A stretch of DNA of 17,120 bases, from NCBI RefSeq assembly GCF_946187255.1, contig NZ_CAMHRZ010000047.1, forward strand, positions 1-17,120. The letters run 5' to 3'. Source of the stretch: an uncultured Ruminococcus sp. (lineage in GTDB: Bacteria > Bacillota > Clostridia > Oscillospirales > Ruminococcaceae). The translations under genes and the position numbers were made by a program. How positions within the stretch are numbered: the stretch's first letter is position 1; every line of letters starts with the position of its first letter. Of the stretch, positions 1 through 8,038 are shown in pieces. The notes under the pieces are model-generated. The model worked only from the letters and a program-made list of their open reading frames with translations. It was not told where the DNA came from and searched no databases.

Positions 1-393
1 CTCGTGCGAAAAAGCGCCGGACGTCAGCCGCTGCTTGATATAATCAATGACCTCTTTCATTCTTACCCTATCGATAAGATTTCCCACTCCGCCGGAGATG
101 ATCATAGCTATGGATACTATTTCCATTTTCGGACCTTTACGGATCCTGTACATATAGATGATACCTGCAATGCAGACGATAATCGGCAAAAGCACAAGGA
201 ACCAGGTCTTCCCCGACATGATGCTCCATGCGGCTCCCCTGTTCCTTATATGTGTCAAGCTGAATATCTTAACACTGCCGAATTTGATGACCTCGATCAC
301 CCTGTTTAACTCTATCTTACTGTTTACTACTGCTTTCAGAGCCTGATCTATCACGATCAGCAGTGCTGCAAGCATCAGTGAAAGTGCAAACAT
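1..393 (-). CDS. lspA: Lipoprotein signal peptidase (signal peptidase II), 3' end cut off by the window
   Basis: LspA is a membrane-embedded aspartyl protease that removes the signal peptide from prolipoproteins after lipidation of the cysteine. 131 codons are present, read from the ATG at 393 to the window edge with no stop. Visible family features are an N-terminal membrane helix with IDQALK (residues 15-20), NRGAAWSI (51-58, matching the conserved N-x-GAA-F/W-S block), further hydrophobic helices at about 64-82 and 92-101, and GGVGNLIDR (101-109), which holds the first catalytic Asp, D108. VIDYI follows at 115-119. The second catalytic Asp (FNxAD block) would lie beyond the window. The start is set by GGAGGG 10 nt upstream. 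It lies 78 nt after divIVA, with a hairpin between them. Family assignment is firm; full length cannot be judged. Confidence 0.92.
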   Translation of the reverse strand, partial: MFALSLMLAALLIVIDQALKAVVNSKIELNRVIEVIKFGSVKIFSLTHIRNRGAAWSIMSGKTWFLVLLPIIVCIAGIIYMYRIRKGPKMEIVSIAMIISGGVGNLIDRVRMKEVIDYIKQRLTSGAFSHE

Positions 394-436
394 TGCACAC
401 CTGCCCTCCGGAATTATTTGCTATTTATATACCAGC

Positions 437-463
437 AAAAGGCCCTGCGCTAACAGAGCCTTT
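437..463 (-). terminator. Hairpin after divIVA, probable intrinsic terminator or attenuator
   Basis: On the minus strand, AAAGGCTCTG (463-454) pairs with CAGGGCCTTT (447-438) around the 6-nt loop TTAGCG. This gives 10 pairs including one U-G. Only four T residues close the stem and the next bases are GCTGG, so the U tract is weak and read-through into lspA is possible. It starts 9 nt past the divIVA stop codon. Confidence 0.5.
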
Positions 464-471
464 AAAGACCA

Positions 472-1236
472 TCAGTTGTTCTTCTTGCCGAACTGGAGAT
501 CCTCAGGGTTGGGCTTGTGTATGACGGGCTCGAATGAACCTGTGTTCAGCACCTTGTCAAGCTCAGCTGTTGTAGCAGTAGCTGCAGGCTGATTTACACT
601 TGTATCCTCAGATGTAGCGGGCTCATCCTCATACTCATCGTCATCGTAGTATTCGCCCTCACCGTTCTCGTAAGCATCCAGCTCCTCATCGGTAAGAGTA
701 GGCAGCTGCATCACCAGCTTGATCTGCTCCTGATACAGAGAAGTAAGATTAGCCTTGAAATAAGTCACCTCAGCTCTCAGCTCCTCATAAGCTGCTCTCT
801 CATCGTCATAAGCCTCTCTCAGTGCATTGATCTTCTGCTCGGTGATCTCGGTATTCTCCTTGATGAGCGCAGCGCATCTCTCCTTGTGCTCTCTTACGAT
901 CTTCTCGCACTCGGAAGCGGACATCTCTGCCATCTTTCTCTGCTCGCTCTTAGCGCTGTCTACCATTGCGCTTGCCTTGTTCCTTGCATCGGTAATGATC
1001 TTGGAGGCTTCCTTCTGTGCGGAAAGCAGAGCACCCTTTATTGCTTCTTCATCTTCTCTGTACTCGCTTACCTTTTCTACCAGCTTTGCGATTTTTTCTT
1101 CATTTTCGGCATTTTCCGCAGCAAGTGCTTCAAACTCTCTGGCTACTTCAGCAAGAAATCTGTCTACCTCTGCCTGACTGTAACCATTCCTTTCAGCTTC
1201 AAAGCTCTTGCTTCTGATACTGTTTGCTGTCATCAT
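472..1236 (-). CDS. divIVA: DivIVA-family cell division / polar organiser protein
   Basis: DivIVA proteins bind curved membrane at septa and poles and recruit division or envelope factors. The 254-aa product has the typical N-terminal domain: residues 2-12 (MTANSIRSKSF), then GYSQAEVDRFL (18-28), matching the conserved F...GY...EVD.FL pattern. A long heptad-rich coiled coil follows at about 35-185. The C-terminal tail is strongly acidic (run of E, D and Y at about 195-210), then low-complexity Thr/Ala. The open frame extends upstream to 1305, but that part overlaps ylmH and has no ribosome site. The ATG at 1236 lies 9 nt after TAGGAGG, which includes the ylmH stop codon. A second ATG follows directly at 1233. 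It is the last gene before the hairpin at 437-463. Assignment is strong; a specific role (division, sporulation or polar growth) is not readable. Confidence 0.93.
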   Translation of the reverse strand: MMTANSIRSKSFEAERNGYSQAEVDRFLAEVAREFEALAAENAENEEKIAKLVEKVSEYREDEEAIKGALLSAQKEASKIITDARNKASAMVDSAKSEQRKMAEMSASECEKIVREHKERCAALIKENTEITEQKINALREAYDDERAAYEELRAEVTYFKANLTSLYQEQIKLVMQLPTLTDEELDAYENGEGEYYDDDEYEDEPATSEDTSVNQPAATATTAELDKVLNTGSFEPVIHKPNPEDLQFGKKNN

Positions 1237-1249
1237 TATAGTAATCCTC

Positions 1250-2032
1250 CTAAATATATTTACATACAGTAATATGCAGCCTGTCCTTATGGCTAACGCC
1301 GTCAACAGACTTTACCAGAAATTTTCCGTATCCTCTGGCAGAGATCTTATCTCCCACCTCGACCTGACTGCCCACGCGGTCAGTCCTGACATGGGAAACC
1401 TCCACTGCGCCGCCTTTTATAAGTGCAGCCGCTTTCTCTCGCGAGACCCTGAGTGCCAGCGCCAGCACACAGTCAAGTCTCAGCGAAGCCACTGTACCTG
1501 TGATCTCCCTGAATTCGGGTGCTTTTATTGAAGCAGCGTCAAAGCCTTCCTCAGACTTTACGCCTATCCTGCCCACCTTTGATATCCCCAGAACATCGCG
1601 TGCAGCCGTATCCTTGACGAATACAGATGTACTGCCTTCGCCCACAAGTATATCGCCAACGCTGTCACGGGTGATACCCAGTGCCATCAGAGAACCCAGA
1701 AAAGCCCTGTGGTCGGGCTTATCCTCTTTACGGTACCTGAATGTCACCGCAGTCATAGGAAAGCTCCCGATAATATCATCATTGCCATACTGCGGATATA
1801 CGCAAAGCATTTTTCTTTCAGCGCCCTCGTAACCGCCCCACAGCAAATAGTTTTCGTATTTTACCGAAGCCATGACCTTCTCACAAAGCCTGCACTGCCT
1901 TTCATCAAGAAAAGCAGAGTACTTTGTTATGTATTTTTCCCCGGCCATATCCGTCCAATCCAAAAATCTGGACAACAATCGCTTGTCATCTTCAGATATA
2001 TCGTTAAGGAATGAAAGATCCCTTGAACTCAT
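1250..2032 (-). CDS. ylmH: YlmH-family S4-domain RNA-binding protein
   Basis: This 260-aa protein matches YlmH, an RNA-binding protein encoded in the Gram-positive division cluster between sepF and divIVA and linked in other Firmicutes to stalled-ribosome rescue. The N-terminal two thirds (about 1-175) form the YlmH-specific region, including the GGYEGAER stretch (66-73). An S4 fold follows at about 183-230 (RLDCVLALALRVSREKAAAL at 185-204, then IKGGAVEVS). It starts 2 nt after the sepF stop (TGAAAATG) and has no clear Shine-Dalgarno sequence, so translational coupling to sepF is likely. Its stop codon sits within the divIVA ribosome site. Confidence 0.92.
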   Translation of the reverse strand: MSSRDLSFLNDISEDDKRLLSRFLDWTDMAGEKYITKYSAFLDERQCRLCEKVMASVKYENYLLWGGYEGAERKMLCVYPQYGNDDIIGSFPMTAVTFRYRKEDKPDHRAFLGSLMALGITRDSVGDILVGEGSTSVFVKDTAARDVLGISKVGRIGVKSEEGFDAASIKAPEFREITGTVASLRLDCVLALALRVSREKAAALIKGGAVEVSHVRTDRVGSQVEVGDKISARGYGKFLVKSVDGVSHKDRLHITVCKYI

Positions 2033-2034
2033 TT

Positions 2035-2628
2035 TCAGAAGCTGTAACCGTTATTCTCAAGCTCTGTCAGCAGATCCTTGCCGTCGAACTTGACATTTTT
2101 CGACATGATAGCGAAAGTCTTCTGAGCCATCATCTTTATCTGCGCCTTGTTGGCATAAGCCACGCCCGACAGGAAGTCGAGTATCCTTTTGGCATCGTCG
2201 CTCTTTACCATTTCAAGATTGAGTATAACAGTCTTGAATGCATTTATATCATCACCTATGCTTCTGACCTCTGAAAAATCTATAGGTCTTGCAAGCACGA
2301 TCTGCAATGTTGTTGTCTGATCATAACTCATATTTTTTCTCTCCTCTTCAAAATTATTGTTCTGACTGCTGCGGTGCTGAACGTTCTCTGCCGCTGTCTT
2401 AGGTCTTGTAAAATCATCATCAAACGGATCGGGGGTACTGTACACCTTGTCCTTGGGACGTCCGCTTGTATTCGTCTTAAAACCACTCAGATCATCATTA
2501 CCGAAAAAATCATCATTTGCCGAGGAAGCCTTGCTTTTTTTAGGTGTTCCGAAGTCCTGTCCGAAATCTATCTCATCGGACTCGTCCTCACCAATAAAAA
2601 GATTTTTTAACCCTTTTAATGCGCCCAT
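2035..2628 (-). CDS. sepF: SepF, membrane anchor for the FtsZ ring
   Basis: SepF tethers FtsZ to the membrane and bundles its filaments at the septum. The 197-aa product starts with a short amphipathic helix (MGALKGLKNLFIG, 1-13), the usual membrane-binding element. An unusually long, polar, Asp/Asn/Ser-rich linker follows (about 14-100). The conserved SepF domain is at about 105-182 and includes LARPIDFSEVRSIGDDI (112-128), ILNLE (135-139) and FLSGVAYAN (152-160), where the conserved Gly for dimerisation sits. GGAGGG within the last codons of yggS lies 6 nt before the ATG, and the two genes are 2 nt apart. The domain fit is clear. Confidence 0.94.
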   Translation of the reverse strand: MGALKGLKNLFIGEDESDEIDFGQDFGTPKKSKASSANDDFFGNDDLSGFKTNTSGRPKDKVYSTPDPFDDDFTRPKTAAENVQHRSSQNNNFEEERKNMSYDQTTTLQIVLARPIDFSEVRSIGDDINAFKTVILNLEMVKSDDAKRILDFLSGVAYANKAQIKMMAQKTFAIMSKNVKFDGKDLLTELENNGYSF

Positions 2629-2630
2629 TA

Positions 2631-3371
2631 TTAACCCTCCAAATAATTTCTGGCACCAAACAATGCGGTACCTATACGAACGAGATTAGAGCCATGCTTG
2701 ATAGCAGTCTCATAATCCCCCGACATCCCCATAGAGAGTATCTCCATAGAAACGTTTGGTACAGCCATTTCCTTTACACGAAGAAATATGCTGTGCATCC
2801 TGTCAAACATATCCTCGCCGCATCCGATGGGAGGTATAGCCATGAGCCCTTTGATACGCACATTTTCAAGCTGTGCTGTTTCATAGATGAGCTCATCCAG
2901 CCCTTCCGCCGCTACACCGCTCTTGCTCGCTTCGTCACCGATATTTATCTCCAGCAGGACATCCATGACCCTGTTGTTCTTTTCGGCGAGCCTGTTTATC
3001 TCTTTTGCGAGCTTGATACTGTCTACCGACTGTATCATCGATACTTCGTTGATGATATACTTGACCTTATTGGTTTGCAGTCTGCCTATGATATGCACCT
3101 GCGCCGCTTTGTTGTACTGATCCTTTTTGGAAAGATACTCCTGGACTCTGTTTTCTCCCAGAAGTGTTATGCCCTGAGAGATCGCAAAATTGATCTTTTC
3201 GGGTGCTACGGTCTTTGTGACCGCCATTATCTCTATTTTTTCATCCGCGCTGCGGTACTTGGCACGCGCGTTTTCCACATTTTCACATATACGTTTATAA
3301 TTATCCGAAACATGGCCGAACTCATTCTGAAGATCCTTCATCCCGTTCGGCTGAACTGCTGACTGACACAT
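2631..3371 (-). CDS. yggS: YggS/PLPBP-family pyridoxal-phosphate homeostasis protein
   Basis: Members bind pyridoxal 5'-phosphate in an alanine-racemase-like barrel and maintain vitamin B6 and amino-acid homeostasis; no enzymatic reaction is established. Visible motifs in the 246-aa frame are MAVTKTV (49-55) with the PLP lysine K53, GENRVQEY (72-79), IIGRLQTNKVK (94-104), EINIGDEASKSG (141-152), and the C-terminal SMGMSGDYETAIKHGSNLVR block followed by IGTALFG. This start overlaps the end of the upstream HlyD-like gene by 50 nt. It has an AGAGGTGG site, at a rather long spacing of about 12 nt. A second in-frame ATG at 3341 (MKDLQNEF) fits the family N terminus better but has no ribosome site. 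Family is certain; the start is not. Confidence 0.92.
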   Translation of the reverse strand: MCQSAVQPNGMKDLQNEFGHVSDNYKRICENVENARAKYRSADEKIEIMAVTKTVAPEKINFAISQGITLLGENRVQEYLSKKDQYNKAAQVHIIGRLQTNKVKYIINEVSMIQSVDSIKLAKEINRLAEKNNRVMDVLLEINIGDEASKSGVAAEGLDELIYETAQLENVRIKGLMAIPPIGCGEDMFDRMHSIFLRVKEMAVPNVSMEILSMGMSGDYETAIKHGSNLVRIGTALFGARNYLEG

Positions 3372-4551
3372 CTTTATTTGATACCACCTCTAGCAGAATT
3401 TGATCGTAAAGCAGCAGATACTCCTCATCTGATGTATTTTCAGACAACACAAAATCGTCACCCTCATAGATGACATTGATCTTTTTAAAGGAGATATCCT
3501 TGCCCAGTATCACATAAACGCCCTTTTCATCGCCACGAAATCTCAGCGCACTTCTCGGTACCCTGATACCCTGATATTCATCAAATATCAGCTTAGCTGA
3601 AAGCACTCTCGAATCGACCAGTGTCTGATCTACCCTGTCGCAGTCCAGCACGACGATCATATTCTCGCCGTCCGTCCTGACTGAATCGACAATACAGTCG
3701 TATACAGTTCGTGAGGAATTCAGCTTCAGCGAGACCTTAGCATCTTCATTTATCCTGGGATCTGCCTTAACTATACCTACGATCTTGCTCTCATAGCTGT
3801 TGAATGTCTTTCCGATAGCATTGGCAGGCGGATTTTTGCCTCCCTTTATGACCTCTCGGATATCGCTTTCGCCCAGCTTGTCCACCGAACCTATTTTCAG
3901 CTGATCCTCGTAGCCGTCCGCATAGGATACGAAATAACCCGTCTTATCAGCTTTGATAACATCATTCGGTGCAGCAGCGACGCTCTGCAGCTTCTCCCTT
4001 TCAGCTTTCAGCTCGGAGATAGCTTCGTCAAAGCCTGCCTCTTTACCGGTGATGACACCGTACATATTGCTGTTGAGTGCGATCTGCGATCTTATCTCGG
4101 GTATCTTTTCAAGATCCCTGTTCTCGATAGCTTCCAGCAGATCATAATAGCCTCCGCGAACACCTGACAGCAGTGCTTCCGGCTCAACATAATTTGTTGT
4201 CGCAGGATCCTGTGCTTTCTCCAGCTGTTCTATTTCCTCATCTATCTCGGCTATCCTGTCTCTGGCATATATCGCCTTTTCGTCAGAAAAAACTTCAGCG
4301 ATGGTACTGTTCATCGAGACCTTGCTGCCGTCCGCATACTTATAATCCAGCACTCCGCCGCCGTTATATGTCACAACGCTCTCATCCCTCACGATAATAC
4401 CGTCAAAAACGATATCCTCGTTGACAGTTGCAAGCACTGCTTCTTCGGTATCATGCTTATCGCGGAAAAAATGATAGACCTGAGTACATATTGTGGTTAT
4501 CATCAGAATTGAAACCAGTGCCGCAAGTATCTTTACGGTCAATGAATTCAT
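3322..4551 (-). CDS. HlyD-like membrane fusion protein of the division cluster, partner unknown
   Basis: The 409-aa product resembles HlyD/RND-type periplasmic adaptor proteins. It has one N-terminal membrane helix (about 5-28), then a barrel-sandwich-like half (about 45-90, with YNGGGVLDYKYADGSKV). A charged helical region (about 91-192) with coiled-coil character follows (IAEIDEEIEQLEKAQ and ISELKAEREKLQ). The returning half comes next (about 198-220, ADKTGYFVSYADGYED), then beta-rich C-terminal domains. In a Gram-positive cell most of it would face outward, anchored by the N-terminal helix. No ABC or RND transporter gene is adjacent; neighbours are hfq upstream (15 nt) and yggS/sepF downstream. 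Its place beside sepF suggests an envelope or division role, which is inference. Start ATG follows TAAGGAAG and directly abuts an out-of-frame TAA. Confidence 0.75.
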   Translation of the reverse strand: MNSLTVKILAALVSILMITTICTQVYHFFRDKHDTEEAVLATVNEDIVFDGIIVRDESVVTYNGGGVLDYKYADGSKVSMNSTIAEVFSDEKAIYARDRIAEIDEEIEQLEKAQDPATTNYVEPEALLSGVRGGYYDLLEAIENRDLEKIPEIRSQIALNSNMYGVITGKEAGFDEAISELKAEREKLQSVAAAPNDVIKADKTGYFVSYADGYEDQLKIGSVDKLGESDIREVIKGGKNPPANAIGKTFNSYESKIVGIVKADPRINEDAKVSLKLNSSRTVYDCIVDSVRTDGENMIVVLDCDRVDQTLVDSRVLSAKLIFDEYQGIRVPRSALRFRGDEKGVYVILGKDISFKKINVIYEGDDFVLSENTSDEEYLLLYDQILLEVVSNKDVSVSSSAERDEGSSE

Positions 4552-4566
4552 TTAAGCATTACTTCC

Positions 4567-4815
4567 TTATCCTTCTGTATGATCGTTCTTTGCTGCATCA
4601 AGGATATTTATGGAACGGTCGGGCACGATAGTGGAAATAGCGTGCTTATACACCACATTCTGCTTGCCCTCGCAATCAAGAAATACCACATAGCTGTCAA
4701 ATGCCTTGACAACGCCCTTGAACTGATAGCCGTTCATCAGTATGAACTTGACCATCACCTGTTCCTTTCTTGCCTGATTCAAAAAAACGTCCTGAAGATT
4801 GATATTCTTATTCAC
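4567..4815 (-). CDS. hfq: RNA chaperone Hfq
   Basis: Hfq forms a hexameric Sm-like ring that binds A/U-rich RNA and aids sRNA-mRNA pairing. Sm1 is visible at about residues 7-45 (NLQDVFLNQARKEQV, then VKFILMNGYQFKGVVKAFDS). Sm2 contains YKHAISTI, the diagnostic YKHA motif. The short C-terminal tail (NDHTEG) is typical of Gram-positive Hfq. The frame is open upstream to an ATG at 4872, but that gives a non-Hfq leader without a ribosome site. GTG at 4815 (read as Met, then NKNINLQ) lies 8 nt after GGAG and gives 82 aa, the expected size. The 102-nt gap before it is the largest in this run of genes. It and the end of miaA contain two TATAAT boxes on the minus strand (4910-4915, and 4927-4932 with an extended TGT), but neither has a good -35. 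Confidence 0.95.
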   Translation of the reverse strand: MNKNINLQDVFLNQARKEQVMVKFILMNGYQFKGVVKAFDSYVVFLDCEGKQNVVYKHAISTIVPDRSINILDAAKNDHTEG

Positions 4816-4917
4816 GACAAACACTCCTTCTCTCTTTTTCTTCGCGTGATCGGAAATCCCGGGATACCGCAAAAGAAAACAACGGCAGTATCCACAACAT
4901 GATGCGATTATTATACA

Positions 4918-5880
4918 TCACCGTATATTATAACACAGAATTTCAGATTTGGCTACTATATTCTGAACATTTTCAATAATTTTCTTCAAATCGTCAAAAT
5001 TATCAATTTTGACCCACGAAATATCAGCAACTCGCCTAAACCAGGTGAGCTGTCTTTTTGCATAATGCCTTGTTTCAAGTATGATCTTATCGATACATTC
5101 CTCCAGAGAAGCCCTGCCTTCAAAGTAAGGTATCAGCTCTTTATAGCCTATCGCCTGTCCGGCTGTGGCAAGTCCGCCCTTCTGCCAGACTTCCCTGCAC
5201 TCCTCCACCATACCGTTTTCAGCCATGATATGCACACGCTTTTCTATCCTGTCATAGAGGAACTGCCTATTTTCGGCAGTCAGCCCTATGATGCAGGCTT
5301 TATACGGCGACGCTTCTCTCCTGCTGTTGATCTTATGCTCGGAAAGCTTTGTGCCAGTTAGCTCATACACCTCGATGCCTCTTATAACTCTGGGGAGATT
5401 GTTCTCATGCACCTTCTCCGCCGTTTCGGGGTCGATCTCCTTCAGCTTCAGCCACAGAGCGTGTACACCTTCATCCTTTGCCTGCTTTTCCAGCCTTGCT
5501 CTTATGGCGGGATTGCTGCCCGTATCGTCAAATATAATATTGTCAACCAGCGAACTGATATACAGCCCCGTACCTCCGCATACTATCGGAATATGTCCGC
5601 GTGATCTGACTTCGCGTATCTTCTGCCCTGCCAGTGCCACATAATCCGCCACACTGAACGGTTCATCCGGCGAAAGAAAATCTATCAGATGATGAGGTAT
5701 CCCCTGCATCTCCTCTTCCGTCGGCTTTGCGGTGGCAATACTCAGCCCTTTGTATATCTGCATGGAGTCCGCTGAGATGACCTCGCCGTTATACAGCTTC
5801 GCAAGCTCCACCGCAAGGGCTGTTTTTCCCGATGCCGTCGGACCCGCCACTACCAGCAGCGGTATTTTTTCGCTATCCAT
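4918..5880 (-). CDS. miaA: tRNA dimethylallyltransferase
   Basis: MiaA transfers the dimethylallyl group of DMAPP to N6 of A37 in tRNAs reading UNN codons, producing i6A37. MiaB, encoded upstream in the same run, then thiomethylates this base. The 320-aa protein has the P-loop GPTASGKT (13-20), the DSMQIYK segment with catalytic Asp (38-44), GIPHHLID (60-67) and GGTGLYI (102-108). The C-terminal AIGYKE and RHYAKRQLTWFRR blocks are typical for tRNA binding. A longer frame begins at 5907, but GGGAGGTG lies 7 nt before the ATG at 5880 and the family starts just before the P-loop, so 5880 is chosen. It lies 54 nt after the mutL stop codon. Confidence 0.96.
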   Translation of the reverse strand: MDSEKIPLLVVAGPTASGKTALAVELAKLYNGEVISADSMQIYKGLSIATAKPTEEEMQGIPHHLIDFLSPDEPFSVADYVALAGQKIREVRSRGHIPIVCGGTGLYISSLVDNIIFDDTGSNPAIRARLEKQAKDEGVHALWLKLKEIDPETAEKVHENNLPRVIRGIEVYELTGTKLSEHKINSRREASPYKACIIGLTAENRQFLYDRIEKRVHIMAENGMVEECREVWQKGGLATAGQAIGYKELIPYFEGRASLEECIDKIILETRHYAKRQLTWFRRVADISWVKIDNFDDLKKIIENVQNIVAKSEILCYNIR

Positions 5881-5934
5881 GCATTCACCTCCCGTACTTT
5901 GGAGCATAAAACCCCGAGAAACATACAGGTACTG

Positions 5935-8007
5935 TCATACAAGTCTCCTGAACTGCTTCTCTATATCCTTTTTGCTTAGTGTAACGAGCACAGGTCTGCC
6001 GTGAGGGCAGTACCTTATCTTATCATTGCCATAGACCGCATTCAGCAGTGCCTGCAATTCGATTATACTATTATTGTCATTAGCCTTTATCGCTGCCTTG
6101 CAGGCGATGGAATGATAAAGATCATCAAATATCTCCAGCTGCGGATCGTGTCTGCACTGTATGAAATTCCTGGCAAGCTCGGTGATTATGTCCGTTGGGT
6201 TCTCACTGTCGCCCAGTATTATGGGCACACCCTTTACCGCCACAGTAGGCGCTACATCGGGTTCCACCTCAAAACCCAGTCTGCTCATCTTATCGAGATT
6301 GGCAGCCAGTGCATCAAATTCTTCATATGAAAGCATTACCATAACAGGCTCCAGCAGCATCTGGGTATCGAGCTCGCTGATATCGCTTTTTATCTTCTCG
6401 AATATATACCTTTCATGAGCCGCGTGCTTGTCCATTAGCAGCATCTCTTCGCCTGCCTGCGCCACCACATAGGTCTTAAAAAGCTCACCGATGACCACAG
6501 GCTTTGGCTTTTCGGGCTCATGCCTGACTTCCTGCACCACCGAACGTATAAAACTGCGGTCGCTGATGAAGGTGAAACCGTCCTTCTTTTCCTCTTCGGT
6601 ATACTCGGGCAGAGGTATTTCCTTAACGGCATTGTTGATCTCCTCGATAGTGACCTTTTCCTGCTTTTTCGGTGCGGGGGGCTCCTCGTGAACATCCAGC
6701 TCCGCAAGGAACAGATCATCCCCTGCTTTGCGGCGTTCCTCATCTATCGGGATATTCTCCACCTTTGTTATCTTAGGCGTGAAGGTTTTCGCTTCGGGAG
6801 GTTCGGGAAGCGGTCTTTCTTCATCTGCAAAAACATCAGTATACACCTCTGCGGGCACCTCTTCGGTATTCTCCGGTACCTTCGGTGATGTGTTCTCCGC
6901 CGGAACTTCCTTTCTGACAGCAAATTCCAGCTGAACGCTTTTATCTTCGGGCGGGAAATCATAAAGCTCATGATCGGTATAATTCCTGCCCGTATCCAGC
7001 TTTATCTCCCCCGGAGTGTCTTTTTCCGTCAGCGAATTCTTCACAGCGAAATAGACAGCTTCATGCATCAGCTTCTCATCGGAAAAACGCACTTCTATCT
7101 TAGTGGGATGTACATTGACATCTATTGTATTCGGGGGTACGTCTATATACAGCACACAGGCGGGGAATTTTCCCACCATTATATTATTGCGGTAGGCTTC
7201 CTCCAATGCGGCTGCACAAGCCTTCGACCTTACGAACCTTGTATTTACAAAAAAATTCTGGAATTTTCTGTTAGGACGTGCTTCCAGCGGCTTTACGGTA
7301 TATCCGCTGACATGGATGCCCTGCCAGGTATAGTCAACCTCGATAAGGCTGTTGGCAAACTCCCGCCCGTATACGGAATATACTGCGGAATAGATCTTTC
7401 CGTCACCCGCTGTGATGAGCTCGGTCTTGTTATCCCGTATCAGCTTGAATGAGATATCGGGGTGAGACAGGGTCAGCTTGCTGACAAGGTCGGCAACATG
7501 GTTGGCTTCGGAACTGTCCTTTTTCAGGAATTTGAGTCTCGCGGGAACATTGTAGAAAATATCCCTCACCACAAAAGTCGTCCCATCGGGACAGCCGCAC
7601 TGCTCACTTGTCTTTTCAGCGGCGCCCTCTATCGCATAATGTGTACCATAGCTGTCCGCCCTGCGCTTTGTCAGTACATCCACCTTGGCCACAGCACATA
7701 TAGAAGCCAGCGCTTCACCACGAAAACCCAGTGTAAGTATACTGTCAAGATCGTCCTTCTGCGATATCTTGCTGGTGGCATGACGAAGAAAAGCGGTCGG
7801 AAGATCATCGGGCGCAATGCCCTTTCCGTTGTCCGTCACCCTCATGTAAGTCCTGCCGCCGTTCTTTATCTCGACTGTTATAACGGTAGCACCCGCGTCT
7901 ATGGCATTTTCAAGCAACTCCTTGATAACCGAAGCGGGTCTGTCGATTACCTCGCCCGCAGCGATAAGCTCGGAAACTTCCTTGCTCAAAACTCTAATCT
8001 CTGACAT
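5935..8007 (-). CDS. mutL: DNA mismatch repair protein MutL (endonuclease type)
   Basis: MutL couples mismatch recognition by MutS to strand incision and removal. The 690-aa protein has an N-terminal GHKL ATPase: LLENAIDAGAT (31-41), DNGKGI (59-64) and GFRGEALASI (94-103). A long Pro/Glu-rich linker (about 335-500) follows, then a C-terminal dimerisation and endonuclease domain. That domain carries DKHAAHERYIFE (526-537), corresponding to the DQHAx2Ex4E metal-binding motif with Lys replacing Gln. ACKAAIKA (635-642) and CPHGRP (667-672) complete the expected metal-site set, so nicking activity is likely, as in bacteria without MutH. ATG is preceded by AGGATAGAAA. It lies 31 nt after the small 8039-8377 gene. 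Confidence 0.96.
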   Translation of the reverse strand: MSEIRVLSKEVSELIAAGEVIDRPASVIKELLENAIDAGATVITVEIKNGGRTYMRVTDNGKGIAPDDLPTAFLRHATSKISQKDDLDSILTLGFRGEALASICAVAKVDVLTKRRADSYGTHYAIEGAAEKTSEQCGCPDGTTFVVRDIFYNVPARLKFLKKDSSEANHVADLVSKLTLSHPDISFKLIRDNKTELITAGDGKIYSAVYSVYGREFANSLIEVDYTWQGIHVSGYTVKPLEARPNRKFQNFFVNTRFVRSKACAAALEEAYRNNIMVGKFPACVLYIDVPPNTIDVNVHPTKIEVRFSDEKLMHEAVYFAVKNSLTEKDTPGEIKLDTGRNYTDHELYDFPPEDKSVQLEFAVRKEVPAENTSPKVPENTEEVPAEVYTDVFADEERPLPEPPEAKTFTPKITKVENIPIDEERRKAGDDLFLAELDVHEEPPAPKKQEKVTIEEINNAVKEIPLPEYTEEEKKDGFTFISDRSFIRSVVQEVRHEPEKPKPVVIGELFKTYVVAQAGEEMLLMDKHAAHERYIFEKIKSDISELDTQMLLEPVMVMLSYEEFDALAANLDKMSRLGFEVEPDVAPTVAVKGVPIILGDSENPTDIITELARNFIQCRHDPQLEIFDDLYHSIACKAAIKANDNNSIIELQALLNAVYGNDKIRYCPHGRPVLVTLSKKDIEKQFRRLV

Positions 8008-8038
8008 TTTCTATCCTGTTCTATGGCATTATGCCTTA

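Noticed and set aside
4816..4872. Longer Hfq starting at an ATG at 4872
   Set aside because: It adds 19 residues foreign to Hfq and lacks a ribosome site, while the GTG at 4815 has GGAG 8 nt upstream.
6435..6743. Second minus-strand frame inside mutL (102 codons)
   Set aside because: It overlaps the MutL linker in another frame and gives an Arg/Ser-rich sequence with no domain or start signal.
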